Numbered from the stretch's first letter, positions 1 to 9,319 are shown. The stretch: 64,000 nucleotides of DNA from Cyanobacteria bacterium OH_CDB_20 (GCA_023415935.1 JAEZIX010000062.1:1-64000); one strand, 5' to 3'. Translations and numbers: made by a program. Notes: generated by a model not told the origin, from the sequence alone.

Positions 1-44
1 ATTAAAGCCACAAATACAAAACTTTTTGATAATTTATTTTTCAT
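1..44 (-). CDS. Start of an exported or membrane protein (partial)
   Basis: Only the first 14 codons lie in the window; the gene continues beyond base 1. The minus strand shows a GAGG ribosome binding site, a 7-base spacer and an ATG at 44, then MKNKLSKSFVFVAL. Lysines followed by a hydrophobic run look like the start of a signal peptide or membrane anchor. The upstream stretch holds a possible structured RNA with a terminator and a TATAAT box at 133-138. Function cannot be told. Confidence 0.6.
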   Translation of the reverse strand, partial: MKNKLSKSFVFVAL

Positions 45-145
45 ATATTAACCTCGTGATAAAAATCCTTTGAGTAATAAGATATTAGCACACAAAATAA
101 AAAAATATAATAACCCCAACTTAACTAATTATATTATAGCCCATG

Positions 146-189
146 CAAACGAAAACCGCAGAATGAAATTCAATCTGCGGCGACGTTTG
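146..189 (-). terminator. Terminator-like hairpin
   Basis: CCGCAGA (156-162) pairs with TCTGCGG (174-180) around an 11-base loop. On the minus strand the stem is followed by TTTTCGTTTG. A second layer, CAAACG (146-151) with CGTTTG (184-189), extends the palindrome but would compete with the U-tract. It may terminate leuDB transcription or the candidate RNA. Confidence 0.5.
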
Positions 190-302
190 TTTTGAAGTTA
201 ACCTTATACAAAGGTGTAGGCCAATCTCAATTTAACCGAACGTTTTAAAGAAAATTCTTTTATCGCAACCCCGATAAGTGTTTGGTACTTCAACTGACCT
301 AC
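146..302 (-). ncRNA. Candidate structured RNA or leader, unclassified
   Basis: This lies between leuB and the exported-protein gene. Read on the minus strand it contains 7-bp stem A (296-302 with 216-222, one G-U pair), 7-bp stem B (287-293 with 192-198), small hairpins at 261-276 and 247-260, and a terminator-like hairpin at its end. Stems A and B interleave, so they must form a pseudoknot or exclude each other. No match to riboswitch classes, 6S, SRP RNA, RNase P RNA or tmRNA was recognised by eye. It could be a small RNA or the regulated leader of the downstream gene. Boundaries are approximate. Confidence 0.35.
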
Positions 303-324
303 ATATACAATATAAAATATTTTT

Positions 325-368
325 AGCCATATTTCACTACCCGTTTGGGTGGTTATATTACTATGGCT
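325..368. other. Two-tier hairpin just after leuB
   Basis: AGCCATA (325-331) pairs with TATGGCT (362-368), and inside it ACTACCC (336-342) pairs with GGGTGGT (347-353) around a GTTT loop. It starts 34 bases after the leuB stop. No uridine run follows on the minus strand, so it is not a standard terminator; it may stabilise the leuDB mRNA end or belong to the adjacent candidate RNA. Confidence 0.4.
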
Positions 369-401
369 GTAATATTTTTTTACTAATACTAAAGGACTAA
401 A

Positions 402-1478
402 CTAGTGTATTAAACTTTTGATAATATCACCCATTTCGCTTGTAGTAACTGGATTTGTTCCAATGTCGCATATATCTTTTGTACGATGTCCGTCTCTTAA
501 AGCATGCCTTACTGCGGAAACAATATCGTCATGGGCATCCGAACAGTTAAAACTATATTTTAGCATCATTGCAGCAGATAGTATTGTTGCAATAGGATTT
601 ACAACGTTTTTACCTTTAATATCTGGAGCTGAGCCGTGGATAGGTTCATAAAGAGATGGCCCATTATCTGAAAGAGAAGCACTTGGAAGCATTCCTAAAG
701 ATCCCGAAATCATAGATGCCTCGTCAGATAAAATATCACCAAAAATGTTTCCTGTTGCGATAACATCAAACTGTTTTGGATTTCTTATCAATTGCATAGC
801 AGCATTATCAACGTACATATGAGAAAGCTCAACTTCAGGATATTCATTTGAAGTTTCTACAAATATCTCTCTCCACAATCTTGAAACATCAAGTACATTA
901 GCTTTATCAACAGAACACAATCTTTTACCTCTCTGCATAGCTGTTTCAAAAGAAACTTTTGCAATTCTTCTGATTTCAGATTCAGAGTAAATCATATTGT
1001 TAAAGCCGACCTTTTCGCCGTTTCTAACTTCTATTCCTCTTGGTTCTCCAAAATAAACATCCCCGGTGAGTTCTCTTACAATCATAATATCCACACCTGC
1101 TACAATTTCAGGTTTTAATGTTGAAATATGCGCAAGTTCTTCATATACAATTGCAGGTCTTAAATTTGCAAATAGATTAAGTTCTTTTCTTATTCCGAGA
1201 AGAGCTTTTTCCGGTCTTAAAGAAGGATCGATTGTATCATATTTCCAGTCACCGACAGCACCTAACAAAACTGCATCAGATTTTTTAGCTGAATCTATTG
1301 TTTCTTGAGGTAATGGAACCCCATAGACTTCATACGCAGAGCCACCAATCAGTTTTTCATCATAGTTGAATTTCAAGTCATATTTTTTCTCAACAGCAGA
1401 CAAGACTTTAACCGCCTCTGCCACAACTTCAGGACCAACTCCATCACCTTTTAAAAGAGTAATATTATATTGTTTCAT
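402..1478 (-). CDS. leuB: 3-isopropylmalate dehydrogenase
   Basis: This enzyme oxidises and decarboxylates 3-isopropylmalate with NAD+ in leucine biosynthesis, in the cytoplasm. The 358-residue length is normal. Visible family motifs are GDGVGPEV near residue 11, [11 protein letters not shown] near 135, SVDKANVL near 190, the metal-binding GDILSDEAS near 245 and [10 protein letters not shown] near 280. The start has AGGAAATGGT just upstream. It lies 8 bases after leuD in the same direction, so the two are probably co-transcribed. leuA and leuC are not in the window. Confidence 0.95.
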   Translation of the reverse strand: MKQYNITLLKGDGVGPEVVAEAVKVLSAVEKKYDLKFNYDEKLIGGSAYEVYGVPLPQETIDSAKKSDAVLLGAVGDWKYDTIDPSLRPEKALLGIRKELNLFANLRPAIVYEELAHISTLKPEIVAGVDIMIVRELTGDVYFGEPRGIEVRNGEKVGFNNMIYSESEIRRIAKVSFETAMQRGKRLCSVDKANVLDVSRLWREIFVETSNEYPEVELSHMYVDNAAMQLIRNPKQFDVIATGNIFGDILSDEASMISGSLGMLPSASLSDNGPSLYEPIHGSAPDIKGKNVVNPIATILSAAMMLKYSFNCSDAHDDIVSAVRHALRDGHRTKDICDIGTNPVTTSEMGDIIKSLIH

Positions 1479-1486
1479 ACCATTTC

Positions 1487-1987
1487 CTATTTTCTTAATT
1501 TTTCTCTAGTGTAATTTACCAACCCACCTTTTGAAATTAAATCTTGGATTTCAGGCGGAAATTTAGCACATTCATATGTCTTTGAAGTCGTGTGATTAAT
1601 AACAATTCCATTGTCCAAATCCACTTCTAATTCATCACCAGCACTGCATTCATCAGGAAGAGTTTTGTGCTCCAAAATCGGAAGCCCGATATTAATTGCA
1701 TTTCTAAAAAATATTCTTGCAAAACTTTTAGCAATAACAATTGAAATACCTGAAGCCTTAATCGCAATTGGTGCATGTTCTCTAGAAGAACCACATCCGA
1801 AATTTTCGTCTGCAACTATAATATCTCCCATTTTTACATGCTCAGCAAATGATTTATCGATATCTTCCATACAATATTTTGCTAATTCTCGTTCATCTGA
1901 TGTATTTAAATATCTCGCAGGAATTATAACGTCAGTGTCAATATTGGCGCCATATTTGAACACATTACCTTTTAGAGTTTTTGACAT
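1487..1987 (-). CDS. leuD: 3-isopropylmalate dehydratase small subunit
   Basis: LeuD is the swivel-domain subunit that joins LeuC to isomerise 2- to 3-isopropylmalate. The protein begins [13 protein letters not shown] and carries the family motifs [11 protein letters not shown] and [14 protein letters not shown] chose the ATG at 1987 over the longer reading from 2008 because AAAGGGG lies 6 bases upstream and the 166-residue product matches the family size. It is the first gene of leuD-leuB; the partner leuC is elsewhere. It is divergent from the winged-helix gene at 2075, so the intervening AT-rich stretch should hold both promoters. Confidence 0.93.
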   Translation of the reverse strand: MSKTLKGNVFKYGANIDTDVIIPARYLNTSDERELAKYCMEDIDKSFAEHVKMGDIIVADENFGCGSSREHAPIAIKASGISIVIAKSFARIFFRNAINIGLPILEHKTLPDECSAGDELEVDLDNGIVINHTTSKTYECAKFPPEIQDLISKGGLVNYTREKLRK

Positions 1988-2074
1988 GGTTATCCCCTTT
2001 ACAATCAAACTTTTTTGTATTATATATAAAACAACGATTTAAGCCAAACATTATTACATAAAAGGAGGAAATGA

Positions 2075-2278
2075 ATGATGGAAACTATCGGACAATCAGC
2101 AGGACAAATCTGGGAATATCTTAACTCTAACGGTGAAGTATCTCTAGCAAAAATGAAAAAAGATTTAGATCTTAAAAATAATTTTACTGAATTAGGTCTT
2201 GGTTGGCTTGCAAGAGAAGGCAAAGTTGACATTTCTAAAAGAGGAACAGCTACAAAAATTAAATTATCAAATAATTAA
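2075..2278 (+). CDS. Small winged-helix protein (DUF2582-like)
   Basis: A 67-residue protein whose whole length fits a winged helix: GQIWEYLNSNGEVSL, a recognition-helix region rich in lysine, and a wing ending near GLGWLAREGKVDI. The pattern resembles the DUF2582 winged-helix family found as stand-alone small proteins. An AAAGGAGG site precedes two adjacent ATG codons (2075 and 2078). It is a single-gene unit with a strong terminator behind it. DNA or RNA binding is likely from the fold; the target is unknown. Confidence 0.75.
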   Translation: MMETIGQSAGQIWEYLNSNGEVSLAKMKKDLDLKNNFTELGLGWLAREGKVDISKRGTATKIKLSNN

Positions 2279-2300
2279 TTTGATTTTTAAATAAGGTTTT

Positions 2301-2335
2301 AGAGAGTCGACTTATTAAGCCGGCTCTCTTTTTAT
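2301..2335 (+). terminator. Intrinsic terminator
   Basis: AGAGAG at 2301 pairs with CTCTCT ending near 2330, with further pairing inside, followed by a run of T. It separates the winged-helix gene from trpB. Confidence 0.8.
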
Positions 2336-2372
2336 TTGTGATATTATAAAAAACAGCAAAGAAAGGACTAGT

Positions 2373-3575
2373 ATGTTTGTCAAAAATCTAAAATATAATC
2401 TTCCAAGTGAAGAAGGCTTTTTTGGTGAATTCGGTGGAGCGTTTGTTCCTGAAAATTTGAAGCCTGTACTGGAAAATTTAAATGACGAGTTTGAGAAAAA
2501 CTGGAATAATCCTGAGTTTTTAGATGAAGTTTATAACCTTTTAAAAGAATATTCAGGTAGGCCAACTCCTTTATACTTTGCAAAACGATTAACTGATTAT
2601 TATGGCAAAGGTAAAATATATTTAAAACGTGAAGATTTAAATCATACAGGCGCACACAAAATTAATAACGTCATCGGGCAAGCACTCTTAGCAAAAAAAA
2701 TGGGTGCCAAAAAAGTCATAGCTGAAACAGGAGCTGGACAACACGGCGTCGCTACGGCAACTGTTGCTGCACTTCTTGACCTTGAATGTGAAATTTTTAT
2801 GGGAGAAATTGACATAAAAAGACAACATTTAAATGTTGAAAGAATGAAACTTCTTGGTGCAAAAGTACATTCTGTTGATACAGGAAGCAAAACTCTTTCA
2901 GATGCTTGTGATGCTGCAATCGATTATTGGTTAAGGCACGCAGACGAAGTATTTTATGTACTTGGTTCTGCTGTTGGCCCTCATCCATACCCTAAAATGG
3001 TAAGATGCTTCCAATCTATTATAGGAGCAGAGATTAAAGCGCAAATTTTAGAAAAAGAAGGCAGACTTCCAAACTATGTACTTGCTTGCATCGGCGGCGG
3101 TTCTAATGCTATTGGAGCTTTTTACGCCTTTTTAGACAATCCTGAAGTAAAACTTATAGGTCTTGAAGCAGCGGGAGAAGGCATAAATACTGGAAAAACT
3201 GCGGCGAGTCTTACTGTAGGAAAGAAAATGATTTTGCACGGCAAAATGCAATATGTTCTTGCAGATGAGAACGGCAAAGTAAAAGAATCGTACAGTATAT
3301 CTGCCGGCTTAGATTACCCGGGCTGCGGTCCTGAACATTGCTATTTGAAAGACTCAGGTAAAGCAACTTACATCCCAATCACAGATGATGAGGCTGTAAA
3401 AGCATTTGCACTTCTTTCAAGATTAGAAGGAATAATTCCTGCAATTGAATCATCACATGCGATTGCATATTTAGAGAAGTTAATGCCTCAAACAACAAAA
3501 GATGATATTATTGTCGTAAATGTTTCAGGCAGAGGAGATAAAGACACTGAAAGATTATTACAGATGTTGGTGTAG
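2373..3575 (+). CDS. trpB: Tryptophan synthase beta chain
   Basis: TrpB condenses indole with serine to make tryptophan using PLP. At 400 residues it is the standard TrpB1 length. The PLP lysine is K96 in HTGAHKINN; the phosphate-binding GGGSNAIG and the C-terminal SGRGDKD are present, as is the domain-closing region [18 protein letters not shown] precedes the ATG. No trpA or other trp gene is nearby; instead tyrS, cysK and cysE follow with spacings of 7, 0 and 2 bases. Grouping with serine/cysteine genes suggests a shared amino-acid operon. Confidence 0.97.
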   Translation: MFVKNLKYNLPSEEGFFGEFGGAFVPENLKPVLENLNDEFEKNWNNPEFLDEVYNLLKEYSGRPTPLYFAKRLTDYYGKGKIYLKREDLNHTGAHKINNVIGQALLAKKMGAKKVIAETGAGQHGVATATVAALLDLECEIFMGEIDIKRQHLNVERMKLLGAKVHSVDTGSKTLSDACDAAIDYWLRHADEVFYVLGSAVGPHPYPKMVRCFQSIIGAEIKAQILEKEGRLPNYVLACIGGGSNAIGAFYAFLDNPEVKLIGLEAAGEGINTGKTAASLTVGKKMILHGKMQYVLADENGKVKESYSISAGLDYPGCGPEHCYLKDSGKATYIPITDDEAVKAFALLSRLEGIIPAIESSHAIAYLEKLMPQTTKDDIIVVNVSGRGDKDTERLLQMLV

Positions 3576-3582
3576 GTGAAAA

Positions 3583-4821
3583 ATGGACAAAACTGAAAAC
3601 AAAAAATTTATATTAAGAGAAGAATTTATAGACCAAGCTACAAAATTAGCAAGAGGAGCTGAAGTGCTCCCTGGTGGAATTAATGAGCTAGCAGAAAAAC
3701 TTCAAAGAGCGCACGATGAAAACCGTCCTCTAAGAGTAAAGCTAGGAATGGACCCAACAAGACCTGACCTTCATCTTGGACATACCGTTGTTATGAGAAA
3801 AATAAAACAGTTTCAAGAAATGGGACATCAAATTGTACTAATAGTTGGCGCTGCAACTGCTATGATTGGCGATCCTTCAGGAAAATCTGACACTAGACCA
3901 AGTCTTACAAAAGAAGAAGTTGATGCAAATGCACAAACGTACTTTGAGCAGATGTCTAAAGTAGTTGATATTAATAAGGCAGAGGTAGTTAATAATGCTG
4001 ATTGGCTTCATCCGCTTAAACTTCTTGATATTATAAAACTTGCTTCAAACGTCACAGTTGCTCAAATGATGGCACGCGATGATTTTGCAAAAAGATACGC
4101 AGAAGGTAAACCAATATCAATTCACGAATATTTTTATCCTCTTATGCAAGCATACGATTCAGTTGCAATTGATTCAGATATTGAATTAGGGGGAACTGAC
4201 CAAAGATTTAACGTTCTTTTAGGTAGGGAAATTCAAGCTGCATATGGTAAACCAAATCCACAAATGGTTATTTTACTTCCACTTCTTGAAGGAACAGATG
4301 GCGTTATAAAAATGTCAAAATCTTATCCTGACCACTGCGTAAGCCTGACGGATTCAGCAAAAGATATGTATGGGAAAATAATGTCAATACCTGATGGTTT
4401 AATATCTAAATACTACGCGCTTCTTACCGATATAGGTAATAGAGAACTGGAAGAACTTGAGCTTCAATTAAAAACTGTAAATCCGCGTGATATAAAAATG
4501 AGTTTAGCATATACAATAGTAAAAATGTATCATAGCCAAGAATTAGCCGATGATGCACAAAGTGAATTTGTTAATGTTGTTCAAAACAAAGGTATTCCTG
4601 ACGATATTCCGGAAACTAATTTAGAAAACGACATAAGTATAATAGATTTTATTGTTTCAAATGAGCTTGCACCAAGCAAGGGAGAAACTAAAAGACTTAT
4701 AGCAGCTGGCGCGGTTAAAGTAAATTCTGAAAAATGCACTGATTTAACATATACTTTGAAAAAATCAGAGGCACCTTTTATAATACAGGTTGGTAAAAGA
4801 AAATTTATGAAGGCGGTATAA
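3583..4821 (+). CDS. tyrS: Tyrosyl-tRNA synthetase
   Basis: This class I aminoacyl-tRNA synthetase charges tRNA-Tyr. The HIGH-type motif is HLGH at residues 64-67 and the KMSKS loop is at 243-247. The tyrosine pocket region includes YPLMQAYDS and GGTDQRFN. The last 70 residues form an S4-like RNA-binding domain. The 412-residue length fits the bacterial family. It starts 7 bases after trpB with GGTGA upstream and its stop abuts the cysK ATG directly, which implies co-translation. Confidence 0.96.
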   Translation: MDKTENKKFILREEFIDQATKLARGAEVLPGGINELAEKLQRAHDENRPLRVKLGMDPTRPDLHLGHTVVMRKIKQFQEMGHQIVLIVGAATAMIGDPSGKSDTRPSLTKEEVDANAQTYFEQMSKVVDINKAEVVNNADWLHPLKLLDIIKLASNVTVAQMMARDDFAKRYAEGKPISIHEYFYPLMQAYDSVAIDSDIELGGTDQRFNVLLGREIQAAYGKPNPQMVILLPLLEGTDGVIKMSKSYPDHCVSLTDSAKDMYGKIMSIPDGLISKYYALLTDIGNRELEELELQLKTVNPRDIKMSLAYTIVKMYHSQELADDAQSEFVNVVQNKGIPDDIPETNLENDISIIDFIVSNELAPSKGETKRLIAAGAVKVNSEKCTDLTYTLKKSEAPFIIQVGKRKFMKAV

Positions 4822-5745
4822 ATGAAAGTTTACGAGAATATTACTGAACTCATCGGAAATACACCTCTAGTTAGAATTTCTAAAAATTTCAACATAGGAA
4901 ATGCCGATATTCTCGCAAAATTGGAGTACTTTAATCCATCAAATTCAGTTAAAGATAGACCCGCAAAAGCAATGTTGCAGGCAGCTATTAACGAAGGAAA
5001 AATTAACGAAAGAACAATCGTAATTGAACCTACAAGTGGCAATATGGGCATTGGTCTTGCGATGTGCGCAGCTCAAATGGGATTAAAAATTATACTAACG
5101 ATGCCGGAGAGCATGAGTTTAGAGAGAAGAAAAATGCTTAAAGGCTATGGTGCTCAACTTGTTTTAACACCGGCTCCTCTTGGCATGCAAGGCGCAGTTG
5201 ATAAAGCAAAAGAACTTGCAAAACTTTATCCAAATTCATTTATTCCTTCTCAATTTGAAAATCCATATAATCCTTCAATCCATGAATGCACAACAGCTGA
5301 AGAAATATGGGAAGACACAGATGGTAAGATTGATATTTTAGTAGGTGGTTTCGGAACAGGTGGAACATTATCTGGGGCTGGAAAAAGGCTAAAAGAACTA
5401 AAACCGGAAATAAAAGTTGTAGCTGTTGAACCATTTGAAAGCCCTCTGCTTACGGAAGGTAAAGCAGGTCCCCACCTGATACAGGGAATCGGGGCTAACT
5501 TTGTACCACAAAATCTTCATAAAGAGTATATTGATGAATTTATGACTATAAGTGGTGAAAAAGCTATTGAAACTGCAAAAGAACTTGCTAAAAAAGAAGG
5601 AATTCTAACAGGAATTTCATCAGGTGCTGCAATGGAAGCTGCTTTAAATCTTTCAATTCTAAAAGAAAATGAAGGCAAAATAATAGTTGTAATTCTTCCT
5701 GATTTCGGCGAAAGATACATCTCAACAAAGCTTTTTGAGGAATAA
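4822..5745 (+). CDS. cysK: Cysteine synthase (O-acetylserine sulfhydrylase)
   Basis: CysK makes cysteine from O-acetylserine and sulfide with PLP. The PLP lysine is K44 in [11 protein letters not shown]; the substrate loop [11 protein letters not shown], the phosphate-binding [16 protein letters not shown] and GISSGAA are all present. The 307-residue length is standard. Its ATG follows the tyrS stop with no gap and cysE begins 2 bases after its stop. CysK and CysE supply consecutive steps and usually form one complex, so the pairing is functionally consistent. Confidence 0.95.
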   Translation: MKVYENITELIGNTPLVRISKNFNIGNADILAKLEYFNPSNSVKDRPAKAMLQAAINEGKINERTIVIEPTSGNMGIGLAMCAAQMGLKIILTMPESMSLERRKMLKGYGAQLVLTPAPLGMQGAVDKAKELAKLYPNSFIPSQFENPYNPSIHECTTAEEIWEDTDGKIDILVGGFGTGGTLSGAGKRLKELKPEIKVVAVEPFESPLLTEGKAGPHLIQGIGANFVPQNLHKEYIDEFMTISGEKAIETAKELAKKEGILTGISSGAAMEAALNLSILKENEGKIIVVILPDFGERYISTKLFEE

Positions 5746-5747
5746 AA

Positions 5748-6416
5748 ATGAAATTATTACAAAAAGCATTTTCACAAGTAAATGAAGATATAAAAACAAT
5801 TTATAAAAATGACCCCGCAGCAAGCAACATTCTTGAGGTAATATTGTGTTACCCTGGGCTTCACGCTCTTATTGCTCATAGAATTGCGCATAAATTAAAA
5901 TATTGGAAAATTCCTTTTATTCCAAGATACATTTCATTCCTATCAAGACTTTTAACAGGAATAGAAATTCATCCAGCCGCAACTATTGGAAGAAGATTGT
6001 TTATAGACCACGGCATGGGTGTTGTAATTGGAGAAACAGCAATTATTGGTGATGATGTTCTAATATATCAAGGTGTAACACTTGGAGGAACAGGAAAAGA
6101 ACATGGTAAAAGGCATCCTACAATTGGTAATAATGTCGTAATTGGAGCAGGGGCAAAAGTTTTGGGCAATATTATAATTGGCTCAAATACAAGAATAGGC
6201 GCAGGTTCAGTTGTTATTGATAACGTTGAACCAAATTCAACTGTTGTCGGAATTCCAGGCAGAATCGTACACCAAAACTTTGTTGTAGACGGGCAACTAT
6301 TACACAACAGAATACCGGATCCTGTCAGTTGCCAATTAAACAGAATGAAATACGAAATTAAAGAACTGAAAGAGAAAATCGAAGAAATAACTACAAAACA
6401 AAAAACGGACATATAG
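5748..6416 (+). CDS. cysE: Serine O-acetyltransferase
   Basis: CysE acetylates serine to O-acetylserine, the substrate of CysK upstream. The protein is the short form (222 residues) with an N-terminal helical domain and a left-handed beta helix of hexapeptide repeats around residues 80-175. Active-site motifs [11 protein letters not shown] and [12 protein letters not shown] are intact. The C-terminal tail is a charged helix ending in KTDI; a terminal isoleucine is typical of CysE tails that bind CysK (family knowledge). The stop codon sits inside the terminator hairpin. Confidence 0.95.
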   Translation: MKLLQKAFSQVNEDIKTIYKNDPAASNILEVILCYPGLHALIAHRIAHKLKYWKIPFIPRYISFLSRLLTGIEIHPAATIGRRLFIDHGMGVVIGETAIIGDDVLIYQGVTLGGTGKEHGKRHPTIGNNVVIGAGAKVLGNIIIGSNTRIGAGSVVIDNVEPNSTVVGIPGRIVHQNFVVDGQLLHNRIPDPVSCQLNRMKYEIKELKEKIEEITTKQKTDI

Positions 6417-6425
6417 TCCGTTTTT
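6401..6425. terminator. Bidirectional terminator overlapping the cysE stop
   Basis: AAAAACGGAC (6401-6410), a short loop, then GTCCGTTTTT (6416-6425) form a 10-bp stem with U-tracts on both strands. It serves cysE on the plus strand and the convergent gene at 6449 on the minus strand. Confidence 0.85.
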
Positions 6426-6448
6426 GTTTGAGTTTAAAGTCTTTTTTA

Positions 6449-7072
6449 TTAACCGCGAGCTCCGAATAATGCTGGGATCCATCCACCAAGTACAAAGCCT
6501 ACAGCACCTAGTACTCCACCTGCAACCACACCAGCTGCTGAAGTAGTATTATCTCTGCCTGTAACTTTACTGATTAATGATTCTTTTGTTGTTATGTCTC
6601 CATTGCAACCTAGAGCTAATTTGCTGAATGCTGTTGCAAATCCACCTTTTGCATATTGGTTAATATCGTCTTCAAGTTCTGTACCAGTTATTTGAGAATA
6701 TTCATTTGTAACTAGTGCCATTAGTTGGTCTTCAGGTAAATCATTACCTTGTTCTTTTAATTTTGCTACTGCTTCATCAATTAATTTTGCAGCTTCATCT
6801 TCGCGACCTTCTTGCAATGCTGCTTGTATATTTTTATAGCTTTGTTCTCTTACTAGTTCTTCTGAAGTCGCCTTGTTATTGAATAATTCAGCTTCTTTTC
6901 TATTTTCATACATTGTCTCATATGAGAATCCGTAATTATATTTTGCACCTGTATTATTGAAAATAGAATTTGTAGTACAACCCATAACTCCTGAACGAGA
7001 TGTATAATTTACACCTGTTCCATTTGAAACACCTGTTAAATAAGTGCAATCTGCTGTTCTTGATACTGACAT
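6449..7072 (-). CDS. Unrecognised protein with C-terminal glycine zipper
   Basis: I do not recognise this 207-residue protein. The first 50 residues are rich in Thr, Asn, Gly and Ser with two cysteines and no signal peptide. The middle (about 55-125) is acidic and helical. The C-terminus (about 175-207) is a Gly/Ala/Val stretch, AGGVLGAVGFVLGGWIPALF, like a glycine-zipper membrane segment. Translation starts after TGGTGGAGGTTAGTT. Its leader shares an element with the gene at 23780, so the two are probably co-regulated. It could be a surface or secreted membrane-active protein, but that is speculation. Confidence 0.75.
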   Translation of the reverse strand: MSVSRTADCTYLTGVSNGTGVNYTSRSGVMGCTTNSIFNNTGAKYNYGFSYETMYENRKEAELFNNKATSEELVREQSYKNIQAALQEGREDEAAKLIDEAVAKLKEQGNDLPEDQLMALVTNEYSQITGTELEDDINQYAKGGFATAFSKLALGCNGDITTKESLISKVTGRDNTTSAAGVVAGGVLGAVGFVLGGWIPALFGARG

Positions 7073-7125
7073 AACTAACCTCCACCAATAATTAATTTTA
7101 AACCTAACCTATACCTTATAAAAAA
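7073..7125 (-). promoter_or_regulatory. Shared promoter/leader element, copy A
   Basis: On the minus strand TTTTTTATAA (7125-7116), a 5-base gap and AGGTTAGGTT (7110-7101) lie 28 bases before the ATG at 7072. The same two blocks with the same 5-base gap occur 27 bases before the ATG at 23780. TTTTTTATAA may supply the -10 box. The rest of the 7073-7379 gap is AT-rich with no clear gene; an 84-codon ORF there is low-complexity and lacks a ribosome binding site. Confidence 0.55.
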
Positions 7126-7379
7126 CATTTGGTTTTAAAAAATTTACTTTTATTTTTTATGTATTTACAAAACTTAACAAAAAATGCCATTTTTAGTCAT
7201 ATTAAAATTTGTAAATTTGAATTTAAAATAAAATTTCCCATAAATAGAGGATTTTACCAATCTATAGTTAATAATCTACTTAACAAACAAAAAATTTTTG
7301 TTAAAATCATAAAACAGATAGCAAATTTTATTTTGTTTCTACTTAAAATAAGTGAACAGGATAATAGAAAGTATCAAAG

Positions 7380-8348
7380 ATGAAAGTTGACGTACTTAAT
7401 GAATCAAAATTTCCTCGAATCTCGGGCAGACAACGAGGAAGTGTGATGAGGAAGTTGAGTGTGCCTAGTTACGAGAATAATAATGTGAGAAATAATGCGA
7501 CCGCGAGTAAAAATACTTGCGGTCGAATTAGTTTTAAAGCAAACAAGGCACATGTCGTAGAAGAAGCAATTGCAAATTCTATTGTAAAAAGTGACAGACT
7601 TCAAAAGCTACTCCATTACGCAAACGAAAATAATGTATTAACATCATCCATCATTGCATTATTTGTTACATGTATTATGAGGCCTTTAGCCATTATGACT
7701 ATGCCGACAAAAAGTGCAGAAAACAAAGAAAAGAACAAATATGCATCAGCAAAATCTATTGCATCCGGTGGAATCGGTTTTATAGCAACTTATTTAATTG
7801 CAGAACCATTTAAACATGCAACTTCGAAAGTATCAAAAGAACTGGTTGAAGCTGGCAAATTATTGACAGAAGATACAATAAAACCTACTGCAAGGTATAT
7901 TGCACACACAATACTTGATAAAGAAACAGAACCTTCAATGAAAAATACCAGTGAGGCTCTTATTGAAGTCGCAAGAAAGATTATTCCAGAAGATTACATT
8001 CAAAAAGTATTAAAAAATAAAAATAAATTCCCAGTTGATAATGCAGAAAATCTAAAGAAAAGTATAGGTGCATTAACAGATATATTAGCTAATAGAATAA
8101 GAAGCCAAAAGAATATCACGGAACAATTCTTAAATGCAACATCACATTCACCATTATCTGTTCCACTAAAAGCACTTGCAACTATATCACTTGTACCGAT
8201 TGTACTTGGCATATTCGGAATCAAGAAAAGCTCTAGTAATAAAAATAATAAACCAGAAACACAACAAACTATGACAATTCCACAACAATACAGAAATGAG
8301 ATAAATCCGGTATTTAAAAATATCGCAATGACAGGAGGGACAAAATAA
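7380..8348 (+). CDS. Unrecognised membrane protein, first of an adjacent pair
   Basis: I do not recognise this 322-residue protein. A Ser/Asn-rich N-terminus leads to the motif RISFKANK. Hydrophobic segments lie near residues 88-108 and 130-147, followed by a long charged helical stretch and a last hydrophobic segment near 265-280, then a Gln/Asn-rich tail. The downstream gene has the same arrangement. The ATG at 7380 has only a weak site; the ATG at 7446 has GAGGA 8 bases upstream and could be the true start, giving 300 residues. Its stop overlaps the next start by one base (TAATG). Confidence 0.75.
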   Translation: MKVDVLNESKFPRISGRQRGSVMRKLSVPSYENNNVRNNATASKNTCGRISFKANKAHVVEEAIANSIVKSDRLQKLLHYANENNVLTSSIIALFVTCIMRPLAIMTMPTKSAENKEKNKYASAKSIASGGIGFIATYLIAEPFKHATSKVSKELVEAGKLLTEDTIKPTARYIAHTILDKETEPSMKNTSEALIEVARKIIPEDYIQKVLKNKNKFPVDNAENLKKSIGALTDILANRIRSQKNITEQFLNATSHSPLSVPLKALATISLVPIVLGIFGIKKSSSNKNNKPETQQTMTIPQQYRNEINPVFKNIAMTGGTK

Positions 8349-9319
8349 TGAAAATAGCAAGCTCTCCAAATAGATATCAAAACTTCAATAATGCGGCAAA
8401 AAATAGCAGAGATGTTAACTTCTCAGGCGGCGTGTCTGGAGTGGTAAGACAATTCACCGACAAAGTGATTTGCAACAAATATACAGTCGGCGCTATCCAA
8501 GCATACGAGAAAAAAGCACTTAGTTTAAAACCTATATCAAACGTTATCAATAAACTAGCTAATAGTCCTCGTGGGTTTACTCACTTGATGGTATTAGAAA
8601 GTATATTCCTAACCGGTTTTTATATGTTTAATACTGCAAAGAACAAGAAAATTGAAAAAGAACAAAAATTCCCATTAATGTTAAACGATTTTCTAGTTAC
8701 CGCGCTAGCAACTGTTTTGAACTACACATTAGATTCTTCAGTAAGTAAGTCAATTAAAAGAATTCAAGACAATGTTAAAGGAAAGCAAAGAAAAAATATT
8801 ATATCTGAGATGATTAAAGGTGTAGAATTACCAGATGTTCTAAAAGGTAAAGAAGACTTTTTATCAAAAGAAGTTGCAGGTGAATCAGTTAAATTCGCTG
8901 CAGATACAGCGACTGATGCAATGCAAAGAGCAAGAAATGGCATAATCCACGATATTGCTCATAAAGTAAAACAAATTGCAGACCCTGAAAAAATTATTGA
9001 AACAACTTCTAAAGAGTATAAAGATATAACTACATTTGTTGCAAACATCGATGATGATAAAATTAAAAAAGCAGCAGCAATGATTAATCGTAGCGATAAG
9101 ATTATTTCAGGAATTGGCTTATGCAAAACTATGATAATCTTCACATTGATATACAGATTCCTTGGACCTGTTGTTATGACACCTATCGCAAATAAAATAA
9201 GCTCAAAAGTAAAACACAATAAAGAAAAAAAGGCAGAGGCTGCAGCTAAAAACAACAACAAAGTAGCTGCAACAACTCCAACACAACAACAAAAAACAAA
9301 TTTATCAGTTAAAGCTTAA
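8348..9319 (+). CDS. Unrecognised membrane protein, second of an adjacent pair
   Basis: A 323-residue protein, translationally coupled to the gene before it, with AGGAGGG upstream of the ATG. A polar N-terminus carries VNFSGGVSG; hydrophobic segments lie near residues 75-95 and 112-128, then charged helices, then a hydrophobic segment near 258-280, and a Lys/Ala/Gln-rich tail. Its length and segment order match the preceding gene, so the two may be diverged paralogs or subunits of one membrane complex. No catalytic motif was seen. Similar build to the protein at 17970 is looser. Confidence 0.75.
   Translation: MKIASSPNRYQNFNNAAKNSRDVNFSGGVSGVVRQFTDKVICNKYTVGAIQAYEKKALSLKPISNVINKLANSPRGFTHLMVLESIFLTGFYMFNTAKNKKIEKEQKFPLMLNDFLVTALATVLNYTLDSSVSKSIKRIQDNVKGKQRKNIISEMIKGVELPDVLKGKEDFLSKEVAGESVKFAADTATDAMQRARNGIIHDIAHKVKQIADPEKIIETTSKEYKDITTFVANIDDDKIKKAAAMINRSDKIISGIGLCKTMIIFTLIYRFLGPVVMTPIANKISSKVKHNKEKKAEAAAKNNNKVAATTPTQQQKTNLSVKA

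Noticed and set aside
146..302. The intergenic RNA as 6S, tmRNA, SRP RNA, RNase P RNA or a known riboswitch
   Set aside because: None of the diagnostic conserved blocks of those families was found on either strand; kept only as an unclassified candidate.
1066..1308. Open frames antisense to leuB and to many other genes
   Set aside because: They mirror the codon pattern of real genes, lack ribosome binding sites and encode no recognisable motifs.
7129..7383. An 84-codon ORF before the membrane-protein pair
   Set aside because: Low-complexity Lys/Asn/Ile/Phe product from AT-rich DNA, no ribosome binding site, and it overlaps the next gene's start.
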